Below, piece by piece: positions 1 through 8,792 of a stretch of DNA of 64,000 nucleotides. Each line of letters opens with the position of its first letter. Position 1 is the first letter of the stretch. The notes under the pieces are model-generated. The model made no database searches and was not told the DNA's origin. It saw nothing but the letters and a program-made list of their open reading frames with translations. Source of the stretch: Pseudomonas sp. RIT623 (lineage in GTDB: Bacteria > Pseudomonadota > Gammaproteobacteria > Pseudomonadales > Pseudomonadaceae); NCBI RefSeq assembly GCF_004519305.1, contig NZ_SOZA01000014.1, positions 1 to 64,000 of the forward strand. Reading direction: 5' to 3'. The position numbers were made by a program, and so were the translations under genes.

Positions 1-28
1 AGACGCGTAATACCGAGCTCTAAGCAAT

Positions 29-49
29 TGGGGCCGCTTTGCGGCCCCA
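29..49. other. Stem-loop downstream of purT
   Basis: A perfect 9-bp inverted repeat (TGGGGCCGC, loop TTT, GCGGCCCCA) lies just beyond the purT stop codon. It probably shapes the 3' end of the purT mRNA. No U-run follows on either strand, so a classical intrinsic terminator is not claimed. The 28 bases before it hold no recognisable gene. Confidence 0.5.
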
Positions 50-60
50 GCAATCTCAGA

Positions 61-1242
61 TCAGAACTCGACCTTGACCGCTTGCGAGGCGCGGGTCGCC
101 TTGGCACGAGCGGTCTCGACCGACTCGTCACGCGCCAGGCACACGCCCATGCGCCGGGTGCCATTGATCTCTGGCTTGCCGAACAGGCGAATGGCGGTGT
201 CCGGTTCGCTCAGCGCCGCACCGAGGTTGGCGAAGCTGGTCTGCTGCGACTGACCTTCAGGCAGGATCACCGCCGAGGCCGATGGACCGAACTGGCGCAC
301 AACCGGGATCGGCAGGCCGAGGATGGCTCGGGCATGCAGGGCGAACTGCGACAGGTCCTGGGAGATCAAGGTCACCAGGCCGGTGTCGTGCGGACGCGGC
401 GAGACCTCGCTGAACCACACCTGGTCACCCTTGACGAACAGTTCCACACCAAACAGGCCACGACCGCCCAGCGCGTCGGTGACCGCCTGGGCCACCCGCT
501 GCGACTCGGCCAATGCCTTCGGGCTCATGGCCTGGGGCTGCCACGACTCCTGGTAGTCGCCTTTCTCCTGGCGATGGCCGACCGGGGCGAGGAAAGTGGT
601 GCCGCCAACATGGCGCACGGTGAGCAGGGTGATTTCGTACTCGAAATCGATGAAGCCCTCGATGATCACCCGGCCCTTGCCGGCACGACCGCCTTCCTGG
701 GCATAGTCCCAGGCATTGCGCAGGTCATCGGCGCTGCGCAGCAGGCTCTGGCCCTTGCCCGACGAACTCATCACCGGCTTGACCACGCAGGGGTAGCCCA
801 GGTCGGCGACCGCCTTGCTGTAGTCCTCGAAGGTATCGGCAAAATGGTACGGCGAGGTCGGTAGGTCAAGCTCTTCGGCGGCCAGGCGGCGGATGCCTTC
901 GCGGTTCATGGTCAGCTGGGTGGCGCGAGCAGTGGGCACCACGTTGAAACCCTCGCTTTCCAGCTCGACCAGGGTGGCGGTGGCGATGGCTTCGATCTCG
1001 GGGACTATGTAATGCGGCTTCTCCGCTTCGATCACCGCACGCAGGGCAACCCCATCGAGCATGTTGATCACGTGGCTGCGGTGCGCGACCTGCATGGCCG
1101 GGGCATTGGCATAGCGGTCCACGGCGATCACCTCGACGCCCAGGCGCTGCAACTCGATCACCACTTCCTTGCCCAGCTCGCCGCAGCCGCACAGCAGTAC
1201 ACGGGTCGCGGTGGGCGACAATGGGGTTCCGATACGGGTCAT
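61..1242 (-). CDS. purT: Formate-dependent phosphoribosylglycinamide formyltransferase (GAR transformylase 2)
   Basis: PurT converts GAR, formate and ATP to formyl-GAR in purine synthesis, independently of folate. The 393-residue length is normal for the family. The N-terminus carries the nucleotide-binding loop [12 protein letters not shown] (about residues 16-27). An ATP-grasp core follows with [14 protein letters not shown] (about 152-165), and the metal-binding segment [12 protein letters not shown] lies near residue 273-284. The gene stands alone, transcribed leftward, with the next gene about 75 bp upstream. The cytoplasmic role and identity are secure from the motifs. Confidence 0.97.
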   Translation of the reverse strand: MTRIGTPLSPTATRVLLCGCGELGKEVVIELQRLGVEVIAVDRYANAPAMQVAHRSHVINMLDGVALRAVIEAEKPHYIVPEIEAIATATLVELESEGFNVVPTARATQLTMNREGIRRLAAEELDLPTSPYHFADTFEDYSKAVADLGYPCVVKPVMSSSGKGQSLLRSADDLRNAWDYAQEGGRAGKGRVIIEGFIDFEYEITLLTVRHVGGTTFLAPVGHRQEKGDYQESWQPQAMSPKALAESQRVAQAVTDALGGRGLFGVELFVKGDQVWFSEVSPRPHDTGLVTLISQDLSQFALHARAILGLPIPVVRQFGPSASAVILPEGQSQQTSFANLGAALSEPDTAIRLFGKPEINGTRRMGVCLARDESVETARAKATRASQAVKVEF

Positions 1243-1316
1243 TTCAGGTCCTCGAAGGCGTCCGGGGCCGCGCCACGCTGGCTGCCGCCCGCTGAAAAAT
1301 GGACCGGTATTCTACA

Positions 1317-1784
1317 TCAGGATGTGGCCACAGCGCGCCGTGCCCGCCAGGCCATGATCAACCACACCGCCGTGACCCCGGCGAACTTCGAGGCCATCGC
1401 CGTGCCGATCACCGCAGGCGTCAAGGCACCGATCATGCCGAAGAAGATGAAGGTGTCCACCGGGATGCTCAGCGCCGAGCTCAGCCACAGACGGTCACGC
1501 AGGGGGCGACGGGTGATGCTGAACACCAGCCAGTCGATCAGCTCGGAAACGAAGAACGCCGTGGCGCTGGCCAGGGCGATGGCTGGCTCCGAGGTGGCGT
1601 AGGAGAGCACCAGCGCCACCAGCATCGCCAACAGCGCGCCATGGCCATAGCGGGTCTGCACCATGTCGCGCAAGATGAACACCAACCCGCCCCAGGCGGA
1701 CCAGATCACGTCCAGGTGCGGCGCACTGGAGAAGGCGTAGTTGATCAACACCACGCTGCTGATGTAGGCGATGAGATAGAACAT
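1317..1784 (-). CDS. VUT family (YhhQ-like) membrane protein, putative queuosine-precursor transporter
   Basis: A 155-residue, very hydrophobic protein with about five predicted membrane segments. The stretch around residues 75-105 (ATAFFVSELIDWLVFS and the following loop) resembles the VUT/YhhQ family, whose E. coli member takes up preQ0/preQ1. It is shorter than E. coli YhhQ (about 220 residues), as are many Pseudomonas VUT proteins. No queuosine gene is adjacent, so the substrate is inferred from the family only. The start MFYLIAYISSV places the first helix at the N-terminus. Confidence 0.7.
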   Translation of the reverse strand: MFYLIAYISSVVLINYAFSSAPHLDVIWSAWGGLVFILRDMVQTRYGHGALLAMLVALVLSYATSEPAIALASATAFFVSELIDWLVFSITRRPLRDRLWLSSALSIPVDTFIFFGMIGALTPAVIGTAMASKFAGVTAVWLIMAWRARRAVATS

Positions 1785-1830
1785 GATGACTGTTTGGCTT
1801 GGGCAAGCCGGACAGATTAGCGTTGCCCCT

Positions 1831-1853
1831 ATCGCGGGGCAAGCCCGCTCCCA
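1831..1853. repeat. Short P. putida-type intergenic repeat
   Basis: The motif TCGCGGGGCAAGCCCGCTCC with a small GCGGG/CCCGC stem is a common intergenic sequence in P. putida-group genomes. Related copies occur here near 47846-47868 and 50132-50177. It sits between the VUT gene and the DUF1289 gene. Confidence 0.45.
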
Positions 1854-1877
1854 CGCGTTAATCCTCGCGAGAGCAGA

Positions 1878-2072
1878 CTACAGGCCGATGATCAGCCCCG
1901 CCGCCGCCGCGCGCTGGTGACAGCGCTGCAACACCAGACGCCGCTCGGTGTTATCCATGCGGCCCCAGCGGGTGATCTCGTCCACCGTGCGCTGGCAACC
2001 AGTGCAGATATCCTGCTCGTCCAGCGCGCAGATGCTGACGCAGGGCGAGGCCACGGGGCGTTCGTCACTCAT
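1878..2072 (-). CDS. DUF1289 domain-containing protein
   Basis: A 64-residue protein, starting [11 protein letters not shown], with the DUF1289 signature: a [10 protein letters not shown] segment followed by C-x2-C in DICTGCQRT and the WGRM motif. The paired cysteines suggest a small metal or Fe-S binding site. The function is unknown. A longer open frame to 2168 exists but runs through the neighbouring gene. The ATG at 2072 overlaps the end of the upstream carbonic-anhydrase gene by 8 bp, which suggests translational coupling. Confidence 0.85.
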   Translation of the reverse strand: MSDERPVASPCVSICALDEQDICTGCQRTVDEITRWGRMDNTERRLVLQRCHQRAAAAGLIIGL

Positions 2073-2589
2073 CGTCGACGACCAGCTCAGCCGCGTAGCG
2101 CTGGGCGTTGTGCACATAGTGCGCGGCGCTGGCCTCGAGCATGCGTTTCTGCTGCTCGGTAAGCTCACGCACCACCTTGCCCGGCGAGCCCATCACCAGC
2201 GAACCATCGGGGATCTCCTTGCCCTCGGCGATCAGCGCGTTGGCGCCAATGATGCAGTGCTTGCCGATACGCGCACCGTTGAGGATCACCGCATTGATGC
2301 CAATCAGGCTGTAGTCGCCCACGTCGCAGCCATGCAGCATGGCGTTATGGCCGATGGTCACGCCCTTGCCGATGTTCAGCGGCGAGCCCATGTCGGTGTG
2401 CATCACCGTACCGTCCTGGACGTTGCTGTCCTCGCCGATGTCGATCAGCTCGTTGTCACCACGCAGTACCGCGCCGAACCACACGCTGGCACGGGCCTGC
2501 AGGCGCACCTTGCCGATCAGCGTGGCGTTGGGCGCCGTCCAACTGCTGGGGTGGGTCTCGACGCGCAGGTCGCCCAGGCGGTATTTCAT
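2065..2589 (-). CDS. Gamma-class carbonic anhydrase family protein
   Basis: A left-handed beta-helix (hexapeptide repeat) protein of 174 residues. The gamma-carbonic anhydrase residues are visible: Arg and Asp in VLRGDNELI, Gln in [10 protein letters not shown], and three His in MHTD, TIGH and MLHGC. The size matches YrdA/PaaY-type trimeric zinc enzymes. It overlaps the downstream DUF1289 gene and lies 45 bp after the CoA pyrophosphatase gene, so the three may be co-transcribed. True carbonic anhydrase activity is not assured, because many family members are weak or inactive. Confidence 0.9.
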   Translation of the reverse strand: MKYRLGDLRVETHPSSWTAPNATLIGKVRLQARASVWFGAVLRGDNELIDIGEDSNVQDGTVMHTDMGSPLNIGKGVTIGHNAMLHGCDVGDYSLIGINAVILNGARIGKHCIIGANALIAEGKEIPDGSLVMGSPGKVVRELTEQQKRMLEASAAHYVHNAQRYAAELVVDDE

Positions 2590-2634
2590 GTATCGCTCCT
2601 CACGGTATAAGGCCAGTGGCGGGGTCGGCCCCGC

Positions 2635-3234
2635 TCAGTACTTGATGAAACGCTCGGGGGGCTGGTGCAGGCTGATGCCAGCATCGAACAACAGGTTGAC
2701 CAGCTCGACGATCATGATCGCCGACAGCCCCCAGATCTTGTAGTCGCCGTAACGGTAGCTGGGCACATACCAACTGCGGCCCTGGTAGTCGATGCGGTGG
2801 GTGTGGTCGCGTGGGTCCTGGCGGAAAAAGGCCAGCGGCACGCTGAAGACGGCGGCGATTTCCGCATCGTTGGCGCGGTATTCGACGTAGTCGGGGATCA
2901 AGCCGACGAACGGTGTCACCTTCAGCCCATGCAACGATACCAGCGGGCTGAGTGGCCCGATCACCTCGACCAACCCTGGCGGCAGGCCGATTTCCTCCTC
3001 GGCTTCGCGCAGAGCGGTGAACACCAGGTCCGGATCTTCCGGGTCGCGCCTGCCACCGGGGAAGGCTACTTCGCCACCATGGGTGGACAACCCCTTGGCA
3101 CGTAAGGTCAGGACCAGCTCGGGCTCTTCGCTGCGGGTAATGGGCAGCAGCACCGCCGCTTCAGGGAAACGGTGATCCGTCTCCAGTGACGCGGGGGTAT
3201 GGTTGCTCATTCGGCGAAGAAGCTCGTCCAGCAT
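2635..3234 (-). CDS. Nudix CoA pyrophosphatase (NudL/YeaB-like)
   Basis: A 199-residue Nudix hydrolase expected to cleave CoA and its derivatives to phosphopantetheine and 3',5'-ADP. The CoA-pyrophosphatase segment THGGEVAFPGGRRDPED leads into the Nudix box, which ends ALREAEEEIGL. The frame stays open upstream to 3405, but the residues there are low-complexity Arg/Pro/Gly. MLDELLRRM at 3234 is the family-like start. Confidence 0.9.
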   Translation of the reverse strand: MLDELLRRMSNHTPASLETDHRFPEAAVLLPITRSEEPELVLTLRAKGLSTHGGEVAFPGGRRDPEDPDLVFTALREAEEEIGLPPGLVEVIGPLSPLVSLHGLKVTPFVGLIPDYVEYRANDAEIAAVFSVPLAFFRQDPRDHTHRIDYQGRSWYVPSYRYGDYKIWGLSAIMIVELVNLLFDAGISLHQPPERFIKY

Positions 3235-3370
3235 TACGCACTCTCGATTCCAAGGCCTGCCCTGCATGATGCACCAAAGCCGCAAGGCACCCAAGCCCCG
3301 ACCGGGGCGCGCTTGCGGTGGCCGGGCCGGGCGCGCCAAGATAGCCCGACCCCACAGGAATGAATAAAGC

Positions 3371-3925
3371 ATGAAATTCTGCAGCGCGTGCGGCCAACCG
3401 GTCACCCAGCGGATCCCCGAAGGCGACAGCCGTCTGCGGTATGTCTGCGATCACTGCCGGACCATCCATTACCAGAACCCCAATATCGTCGCCGGGATAC
3501 TGCCCACCTGGGGCAGCCAGGTGCTGCTGTGCCGGCGCGCCATCGAACCGCGCCGAGGCTTCTGGACCCTGCCCGCCGGTTTCATGGAGAACGGCGAGAC
3601 CCTGGAGCAGGCCGCCCGTCGCGAAACCGTCGAGGAAGCCTGCGCCCGGGTCGCTGAAACGCACCTGTACCAGCTGTTCGATTTGCCGCACATCAACCAG
3701 GTGCATGTGTTCTTCCGCGCCGAACTGAGCGACCTGGACTTCGCCATAGGCGTCGAGAGCCTGGAGGTGCGCTTGTTCGAGGAACAGCAGATCCCATGGG
3801 CCGAGCTGGCTTTCCGCACCGTCACACGCACACTAGAATGCTACTATCGCGACCGCATCAGGCAGCACTACCCGATTGGCCATGAATACCTGCCGCCGAT
3901 GAACGTCGCGTCGTCCACCACCTAA
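3371..3925 (+). CDS. Nudix hydrolase with N-terminal zinc ribbon
   Basis: 184 residues. Cys4-x2-Cys7 and Cys26-x2-Cys29 form a zinc ribbon, followed by a Nudix box GFMENGETLEQAARRETVEE (about residues 71-90). The architecture resembles NudC-like or ADP-ribose/NADH pyrophosphatase-type enzymes, but the exact substrate cannot be read from the sequence. It lies 20 bp upstream of the L,D-transpeptidase gene on the same strand and is divergent from the CoA pyrophosphatase gene. Confidence 0.9.
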   Translation: MKFCSACGQPVTQRIPEGDSRLRYVCDHCRTIHYQNPNIVAGILPTWGSQVLLCRRAIEPRRGFWTLPAGFMENGETLEQAARRETVEEACARVAETHLYQLFDLPHINQVHVFFRAELSDLDFAIGVESLEVRLFEEQQIPWAELAFRTVTRTLECYYRDRIRQHYPIGHEYLPPMNVASSTT

Positions 3926-3945
3926 GTTTTCAGGGATACGGTTTC

Positions 3946-4509
3946 ATGCGCTGGCTGCTCGCCCTCTTCTGCCTCAGTGTCGCCTCGGTGTCGCAAGCGG
4001 CCTTCACCGAGACCATCATCCGCAAGACGCCTTCGGCGCAGCCGTCGCCGGTGCAGCCGGCCGCCACTGCCGCGCCGCAGGAGCGCCTGATCGACAAGGT
4101 GCTGGTGATCAAGTCCGAGCGCCGCCTGCAACTGATCAGCCGTGGCGAGCCGCTCAAGACCTACCGCATCTCGCTGGGCAAGCAACCCAAGGGCGCCAAG
4201 GAGCGCGAGGGCGACAAGAAGACCCCCGAGGGCCTGTACTGGCTGGACTGGCGCAAGGTCAGCGACCGCTACAACCTGGCCATGCACATTTCCTATCCGA
4301 ACATCAGCGATGCGGCCAAGGCGCGCAGCGAGGGGGTCGCCGCTGGCAGCATGATCATGATCCACGGCACGCCGATCAACGAGGAGTACCCGGAATGGTA
4401 CTTCCACACCCTCGACTGGACCGAAGGCTGCATCGCCATGCGCAACGACGACATGCGCGAGGTATGGAGCATGGTCAAGGACGGGACGATGATCGAGATT
4501 CGGCCCTGA
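3946..4509 (+). CDS. Secreted L,D-transpeptidase (YkuD domain)
   Basis: 187 residues with a signal peptide (MRWLLALFCLSVASVSQA, cleavage near residue 18). A proline/alanine-rich linker follows, then a YkuD domain. The catalytic region shows HGTPINEEYP followed by the active-site Cys in WTEGCIAM. Family enzymes form 3-3 peptidoglycan crosslinks or attach lipoproteins in the periplasm. A terminator hairpin follows the stop, so this gene ends the two-gene unit with the Nudix gene. Confidence 0.92.
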   Translation: MRWLLALFCLSVASVSQAAFTETIIRKTPSAQPSPVQPAATAAPQERLIDKVLVIKSERRLQLISRGEPLKTYRISLGKQPKGAKEREGDKKTPEGLYWLDWRKVSDRYNLAMHISYPNISDAAKARSEGVAAGSMIMIHGTPINEEYPEWYFHTLDWTEGCIAMRNDDMREVWSMVKDGTMIEIRP

Positions 4510-4536
4510 TCGCTCTCGACGGTATTCGATAACAAC

Positions 4537-4571
4537 AAAGGCCTGCCCTGCTCACACATGGCGGGCCTTTT
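4537..4571 (+). terminator. Rho-independent terminator, L,D-transpeptidase / DUF3396 genes
   Basis: AAAGGCCTGCC pairs with GGCGGGCCTTT (one T-G wobble) across a 12-base loop and is followed by TCGTT. It lies between two convergent genes, and the A/T flanks on both sides suit bidirectional use. Confidence 0.7.
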
Positions 4572-4585
4572 CGTTCAACTTGTCG

Positions 4586-5683
4586 CTAAGGCTTACCTGG
4601 TATAGAAGCGAGGAAATCATCCAACTGCTTCTTGTTGCGGGCAGTTTCCTCCCGCTCGGCTTGCGATACCCAGCGGTATTGAGGCGGGGTCACGGGGAGT
4701 GCGGCTCCCGATGGCAAATCAAAGCGCCTGAGCCAGGCGTTGCTCAAAAACTGATTCATCCGCACCTCCCCTGCAATGGAGCCATAGTGCAACGCCCCCA
4801 GATCCGCTACTCGCAGGCACTTGATAGTTTCGTTGACTCTCACATAGTGCTCAGGTCGCTCATCGACTCCGACTTTCCACAGCACCGGCCAATCGCCAGC
4901 CCGAATCAGCGTGCCTGAAGGCAATGCGTGGACGCCAATTCTTGTATCATTCAACGCCTTCGACAGCTCGTCATTTGTGCCTAACTTGCTCATCCACGCG
5001 CCATTGAGATAGCTATACCAATTCAAATTGCTATAGCCCGCCCGCCAGCCTGGATGCCCCCGAGGTCGAACGATATCCAGCCCTTGATATGCGTTCGCCA
5101 CCTCGAACTCGATATGCTGAAAATCCTCCCACTGGTAGGTATGTTGTACGCCCAGGCCAGCCGCCGCATGCAACGGCTCAAGCAAACGGCACATTTCATT
5201 GAGCAACTCATCAAATCGCGCCTTTCTTCCCTCAAGGATTTCCTCTACAGGAAGATAAAATCGCAAGGTCGTCAGGCTACCGTGGATGTCCTCCATCCAA
5301 CCTGCAGGCGAATAGCCATCGATCATGTAGTCCGGTACTGTTGCAAAACCCTCCGCAGAGGCCCAGCGAAAGGCAAGTGGCTCAGCGAATCCATCTCCCG
5401 CCAAGTAGGCCAGCGTCACCTTCGAATTTTGTGCTGAATAGTCATGCACCTGCAGGTCATCGGCACCTATGTATCCCCACTTCAGATGCGCACCGTGGTG
5501 ACGGCAAAAAATATCCACGGCCTGGACAATCCGCTGCCGCCCTTCAGGCGTATATGCTTTTGTGATGTGAAAGGCAGCCACGAGTCCCACATTGATAACG
5601 ACGGCCTCTTCGTCCAATTCGTCGTAATAAACGAAGTCCTCACGCCAGCGCTCAAATGCATCAACAAATAATTTTTCATTCAT
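4586..5683 (-). CDS. DUF3396 protein, type VI secretion immunity-like
   Basis: A 365-residue protein that I recognise as DUF3396 (type VI immunity family, TsiV3-like). The diagnostic segment is WRAGYSNLNWYSYLNGAWMS near residues 210-230. Proteins of this family neutralise cognate T6SS effectors in other bacteria. There is no signal peptide or membrane segment. The ATG at 5683 has GGTGA upstream, and it overlaps the stop of the short ORF before it (ATGAATGA). No PAAR, VgrG or Hcp gene and no obvious effector lies nearby, so the partner toxin is missing or unrecognised. Confidence 0.75.
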   Translation of the reverse strand: MNEKLFVDAFERWREDFVYYDELDEEAVVINVGLVAAFHITKAYTPEGRQRIVQAVDIFCRHHGAHLKWGYIGADDLQVHDYSAQNSKVTLAYLAGDGFAEPLAFRWASAEGFATVPDYMIDGYSPAGWMEDIHGSLTTLRFYLPVEEILEGRKARFDELLNEMCRLLEPLHAAAGLGVQHTYQWEDFQHIEFEVANAYQGLDIVRPRGHPGWRAGYSNLNWYSYLNGAWMSKLGTNDELSKALNDTRIGVHALPSGTLIRAGDWPVLWKVGVDERPEHYVRVNETIKCLRVADLGALHYGSIAGEVRMNQFLSNAWLRRFDLPSGAALPVTPPQYRWVSQAEREETARNKKQLDDFLASIPGKP

Positions 5684-5909
5684 CAATGTTCACCGTTGCA
5701 TTCTCCCAGAGGACATATGACGTTGCAGAATCCGACAGTTGATAGTCGCGCCAATCCGTTGTTCCACGCGCGTCGTTCCGGGCTCCTGTATCAAGTGCTG
5801 TAGCGAACACAGGTGCGGATGCCAGGGGCGCAGCAGGTAGGACTTTACGAAAAACCGCCTCCAGCACAGCTCGATATGACACCGCCTGACCTGCGCTTTT
5901 GGCGATCAT
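5676..5909 (-). CDS. Short unknown ORF coupled to the DUF3396 gene, possible effector remnant
   Basis: 77 codons starting MIAKSAGQAVSY. This ATG has AGGAA 4-5 bases upstream. Longer starts at 5930 or 5933 lack a Shine-Dalgarno. The last codons overlap the DUF3396 start by 8 bp, the usual arrangement of an effector gene before its immunity gene. I do not recognise the protein. It is too short for a whole T6SS effector and could be a C-terminal remnant, a small toxin or a spurious ORF. Confidence 0.45.
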   Translation of the reverse strand: MIAKSAGQAVSYRAVLEAVFRKVLPAAPLASAPVFATALDTGARNDARGTTDWRDYQLSDSATSYVLWENATVNIDE

Positions 5910-6101
5910 CGTTCCTGTGTCTTCCTGCATCAATCCGAAGAAGACGAAGCATCACAGACTAAGCAGACAAAGGGCTTTTTTAAACAAACCAATCGGTTAT
6001 TAATAGGCCTCAATCGCATGAAAATTCTTACAGCTCAGCGACAGTGCCAGACCTTTCGAGTTGATGGATTCGAATAAATCAATAACGCCTTCGAGCACGA
6101 C

Positions 6102-6749
6102 TCACCAGCGAACCTCCCGCTGCCCCCGCACGGCGTCCCCGCCCAGCCACTGCACACTGCGCAACACCGGCGTCAGCGCCGCGTCAGGCTGCACCTCGAT
6201 GTTCAAGCGCGCCCGCCGCGCCAGCAGGTCGGCATCCAGCGCCAGCGCATGCTGCCCAGCCAGCCCCAGGTTGCCTGTCAATCGCCACCCGCCCTGGCAG
6301 GTCATTTCGATCGCGCCCTGGCCCAGGCCCAGCGACCAGGGCTCGGCCAGGGCCAGGTCATTCACCGTGATTCGTCCACTCGCCGCCTGGCACACCCGCC
6401 CCGCGCCCTGTACCTGCAACGCCCCTTGCCAGTGCCCGGCCAGACGATAGCCCTGCGCCGTGCTGGCTTGCCCACCCAGCGTCGCAAGGCTACCCTGCCA
6501 GCGCCAGGGCCAGCCGCTGATACGCGCCTGCCATCCCTGCCCCTGGAAGCTGAACGCGATATGCGCCTGCATGCGCCATGGCTGCAGTTCCCACCTCAGT
6601 GGTCCGACCGCTCCCCACTGGCTCGCCTGCCCCTGCCACAGGCTACCGACCACGCCTTGCGCCGGCAGCCCCAGCCAACTGACCGGCAGCTCGGCCAGCA
6701 CAGTCAGGCAGAACACCAGGCACAGCCAGGCCGCGCCGCGCCGGGTCAT
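6102..6749 (-). CDS. gspN: Type II secretion system protein N
   Basis: A 215-residue GspN/XcpN-type protein with one N-terminal membrane anchor (about residues 8-28) and a Trp/Gly/Gln-rich periplasmic beta domain. GspN is a non-universal T2SS component thought to work in the periplasm with the inner-membrane platform. It is the last gene of the leftward cluster and overlaps gspM by 4 bp. Identity rests on hydropathy, composition and position, since the family is poorly conserved. Confidence 0.85.
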   Translation of the reverse strand: MTRRGAAWLCLVFCLTVLAELPVSWLGLPAQGVVGSLWQGQASQWGAVGPLRWELQPWRMQAHIAFSFQGQGWQARISGWPWRWQGSLATLGGQASTAQGYRLAGHWQGALQVQGAGRVCQAASGRITVNDLALAEPWSLGLGQGAIEMTCQGGWRLTGNLGLAGQHALALDADLLARRARLNIEVQPDAALTPVLRSVQWLGGDAVRGQREVRW

Positions 6750-7132
6750 GGCCGCACCTGTACAACGAAACGCAAGCCATCAGCTTCGCGCGCCAACGCC
6801 CATTGCAGCGGCTGCGCGCCGTCTTCACGCAGGGCTTGCAGCCAAGCTTGCAGGGCCTGGGCCTGGGTAACCTTGCCACGAACCTGCCAGCCCTCACCTT
6901 CGGGCTGCACCTCGTCCAGGCCGATGCCTCGGGCCTGGGCCGACTGGCGCAGACGCTCCAGGCTCAGCTTTGGCGACGCGCGCAGCCCAGCCACCGACTC
7001 GGCGAGCACCCGCCACTGTTGCAAGTCGCGCCAGTAGCCCAAGCCCTCGCGCAGCGCCAAAGCAAACACCAGCAGCGCCACCACCCCCCACGCCAGCGAC
7101 AGCCGCTGGCGCTGCAACCATTGCCGATTCAT
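6746..7132 (-). CDS. gspM: Type II secretion system protein M
   Basis: 128 residues starting MNRQWLQRQR, with a single transmembrane helix at about 12-28 and a small ferredoxin-like periplasmic domain. GspM pairs with GspL to anchor the GspE ATPase to the inner membrane. The start overlaps the gspL stop by 4 bp (ATGA), so the two are translationally coupled. Longer in-frame starts exist but lie inside gspL and have no family similarity. Confidence 0.85.
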   Translation of the reverse strand: MNRQWLQRQRLSLAWGVVALLVFALALREGLGYWRDLQQWRVLAESVAGLRASPKLSLERLRQSAQARGIGLDEVQPEGEGWQVRGKVTQAQALQAWLQALREDGAQPLQWALAREADGLRFVVQVRP

Positions 7133-8205
7133 GACGCTGCTCCCAGCTCGAACACCACCTGGCGCGCATCGTCCTCGACCCGCACCTGCGCGCCAACCGC
7201 CTCGGCCATCGCCTGCCAGGGCGCCGCCTCGCCCTCCCCATCGAGGGACAACCGCCAACGCTGGCCGTCGTAGTCCAGCGCACGCAATCGCCAAGCGGGG
7301 TGATCGGCCAGCCAACCCTGCACATGGGCTTGCAAGCCCTCGAGCTGGGCCAGACGCACCTGAGCGTCCTGCTGAGCCTCGCGCAGCCGCCTGAGGGCCT
7401 GGGCCGCCTGGCCTGGCGTGGCTCGCTCAGCGGTCAGCGCCAATACCTGATCGCGGTACAGCTGGGCCTGACGCCACTGCTGGGTGCACCACAGCCCACT
7501 CCAGGTGGTGGCCAGTAGCAGGCAGGCCACTGCCAGGCGCTGCTGGGCAGTAGACCAGCGAGGGCGCGCACGGACGCGGCGAGCCTCGAACAGGCCTGGC
7601 AAGCCATCGAGGCGGGCCAAGGTCTGCGGCCAGTTGCCCGTCACGCTGCGTCTCGTCCCTTGCAAGCCGTCCAACGCAGGCATCATGCCTAGTTGCCGAG
7701 GCCAGGCCAGCCAATGTGCCCTGCCCTGCTCATCGCGCCCTTGATAAAGCTCCGTTTCCCCACGCCGCCACTGCCAGACTTCGCCCTGCTCGGGGTCGGG
7801 CAACAACTGAAACTCAGCCCAGCAGCGCTCCAGCGCCAAACCCCACGCTTCGCATTGCCCACGCCATTGGGCCACCAACAGGTTGCTGACTGCCCATAAG
7901 CGCAGCTGCCCGACGTGGCGACCGATGCTCGCGCACGCCACCTCGTCGCTGGCCTGAACCAGCCGCTCTTCAAGCAGCAAAGGCCACTCCTCACGCTTGA
8001 GCCCCGGCGGCGCGGCAAGCTGGAAATGGCTGCAATGCTCGGCGGGCACGATCAAGGCGACGCGCGACTCGAGCCCGACCGGGGGTTGGCCCCGGCCTTG
8101 TCGCGCCGCAACGCCCTGCTCGACCAGCAACCAATCCCAGACCGCGCCGGGACGTACCAGCAACCAAGACCGGGCCGGAACACGGCGTCGCCAATCAAGT
8201 TTCAT
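7129..8205 (-). CDS. gspL: Type II secretion system protein L
   Basis: 358 residues, beginning MKLDWRRRVPARS. It has a cytoplasmic actin-like domain (about 1-235), a membrane segment near residues 240-258 (LAVACLLLATTWSGLW) and a periplasmic coiled-coil plus ferredoxin-like domain. GspL recruits GspE to the membrane. The ATG at 8205 overlaps the gspJ stop by 4 bp, and the alternative ATG at 8217 is inside gspJ. The gene order J-L-M-N lacks gspK, which lies 11 kb away at 19216-20181. Confidence 0.87.
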   Translation of the reverse strand: MKLDWRRRVPARSWLLVRPGAVWDWLLVEQGVAARQGRGQPPVGLESRVALIVPAEHCSHFQLAAPPGLKREEWPLLLEERLVQASDEVACASIGRHVGQLRLWAVSNLLVAQWRGQCEAWGLALERCWAEFQLLPDPEQGEVWQWRRGETELYQGRDEQGRAHWLAWPRQLGMMPALDGLQGTRRSVTGNWPQTLARLDGLPGLFEARRVRARPRWSTAQQRLAVACLLLATTWSGLWCTQQWRQAQLYRDQVLALTAERATPGQAAQALRRLREAQQDAQVRLAQLEGLQAHVQGWLADHPAWRLRALDYDGQRWRLSLDGEGEAAPWQAMAEAVGAQVRVEDDARQVVFELGAAS

Positions 8206-8792
8206 GAACGTCCCCAAGGCAGAACGAAAGTGCAGGCAAAGGGTGCTCCATCACGGACTAACTCCACGCGCACGCCACGTCCGGGGTGCGTCGGTTGATC
8301 GGAAGGCCAGGCCAGCCAACGGCCGGACTGGTAATAGAGGACGCCCATGGCGCTGACCCGTTCCAGGCGCTCACGCGCCACCCAATGGGGCAGCGATGCC
8401 GCATACAGGTCCGCCGAGGTTTCCAGTAGCAGGCGTTGCTCACGCGCCTCGAAACGCAGGCGCTGGCGCTGCAGACGCGAACCGCCCTCGGCCTGCGGCC
8501 AGGCCGCGGCGGCCACCCATAGCAGTTGCTGGCGGTCGGGCTGCCAGTCGAACCAGCGCACCGCCAGCGGCAGGCGCTGCTCGTACAGACGGCGCAGCAG
8601 CGGGCTGTCGAAGCGCCGCTCCAGGGCCAGGCAGAAGTCCAGCACGCCGGTTTCCCGAACCTGCTCATCGAGCCGCTCGCGCACCTTCAGCCAGCCGTTG
8701 ACCAGCGCCGCCAGCATCACCCCGAGCAAGGCCGTGAGGGCCAGGGCCACCAGCAGTTCGATCAGGGTCATGCCCGCCTGGCGCCGTTTCAT
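8202..8792 (-). CDS. gspJ: Type II secretion minor pseudopilin J
   Basis: 196 residues with a prepilin leader MKRRQAG and cleavage before MTLIELLVALALTALLG, including the conserved Glu at +5 of the mature protein. GspJ forms the pseudopilus tip with GspI, H and K. It overlaps both neighbours by 4 bp. The C-terminal half is Trp/Arg-rich, as in other Pseudomonas GspJ proteins. The prepilin peptidase that would process it (PilD/XcpA) is not in this window. Confidence 0.87.
   Translation of the reverse strand: MKRRQAGMTLIELLVALALTALLGVMLAALVNGWLKVRERLDEQVRETGVLDFCLALERRFDSPLLRRLYEQRLPLAVRWFDWQPDRQQLLWVAAAAWPQAEGGSRLQRQRLRFEAREQRLLLETSADLYAASLPHWVARERLERVSAMGVLYYQSGRWLAWPSDQPTHPGRGVRVELVRDGAPFACTFVLPWGRS

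Noticed and set aside
5934..6101. A missing upstream part of a T6SS effector before the short ORF
   Set aside because: The 168 bases are AT-rich, and I see no minus-strand coding sequence continuing the short ORF before gspN is reached. Only a remnant or small gene is possible.
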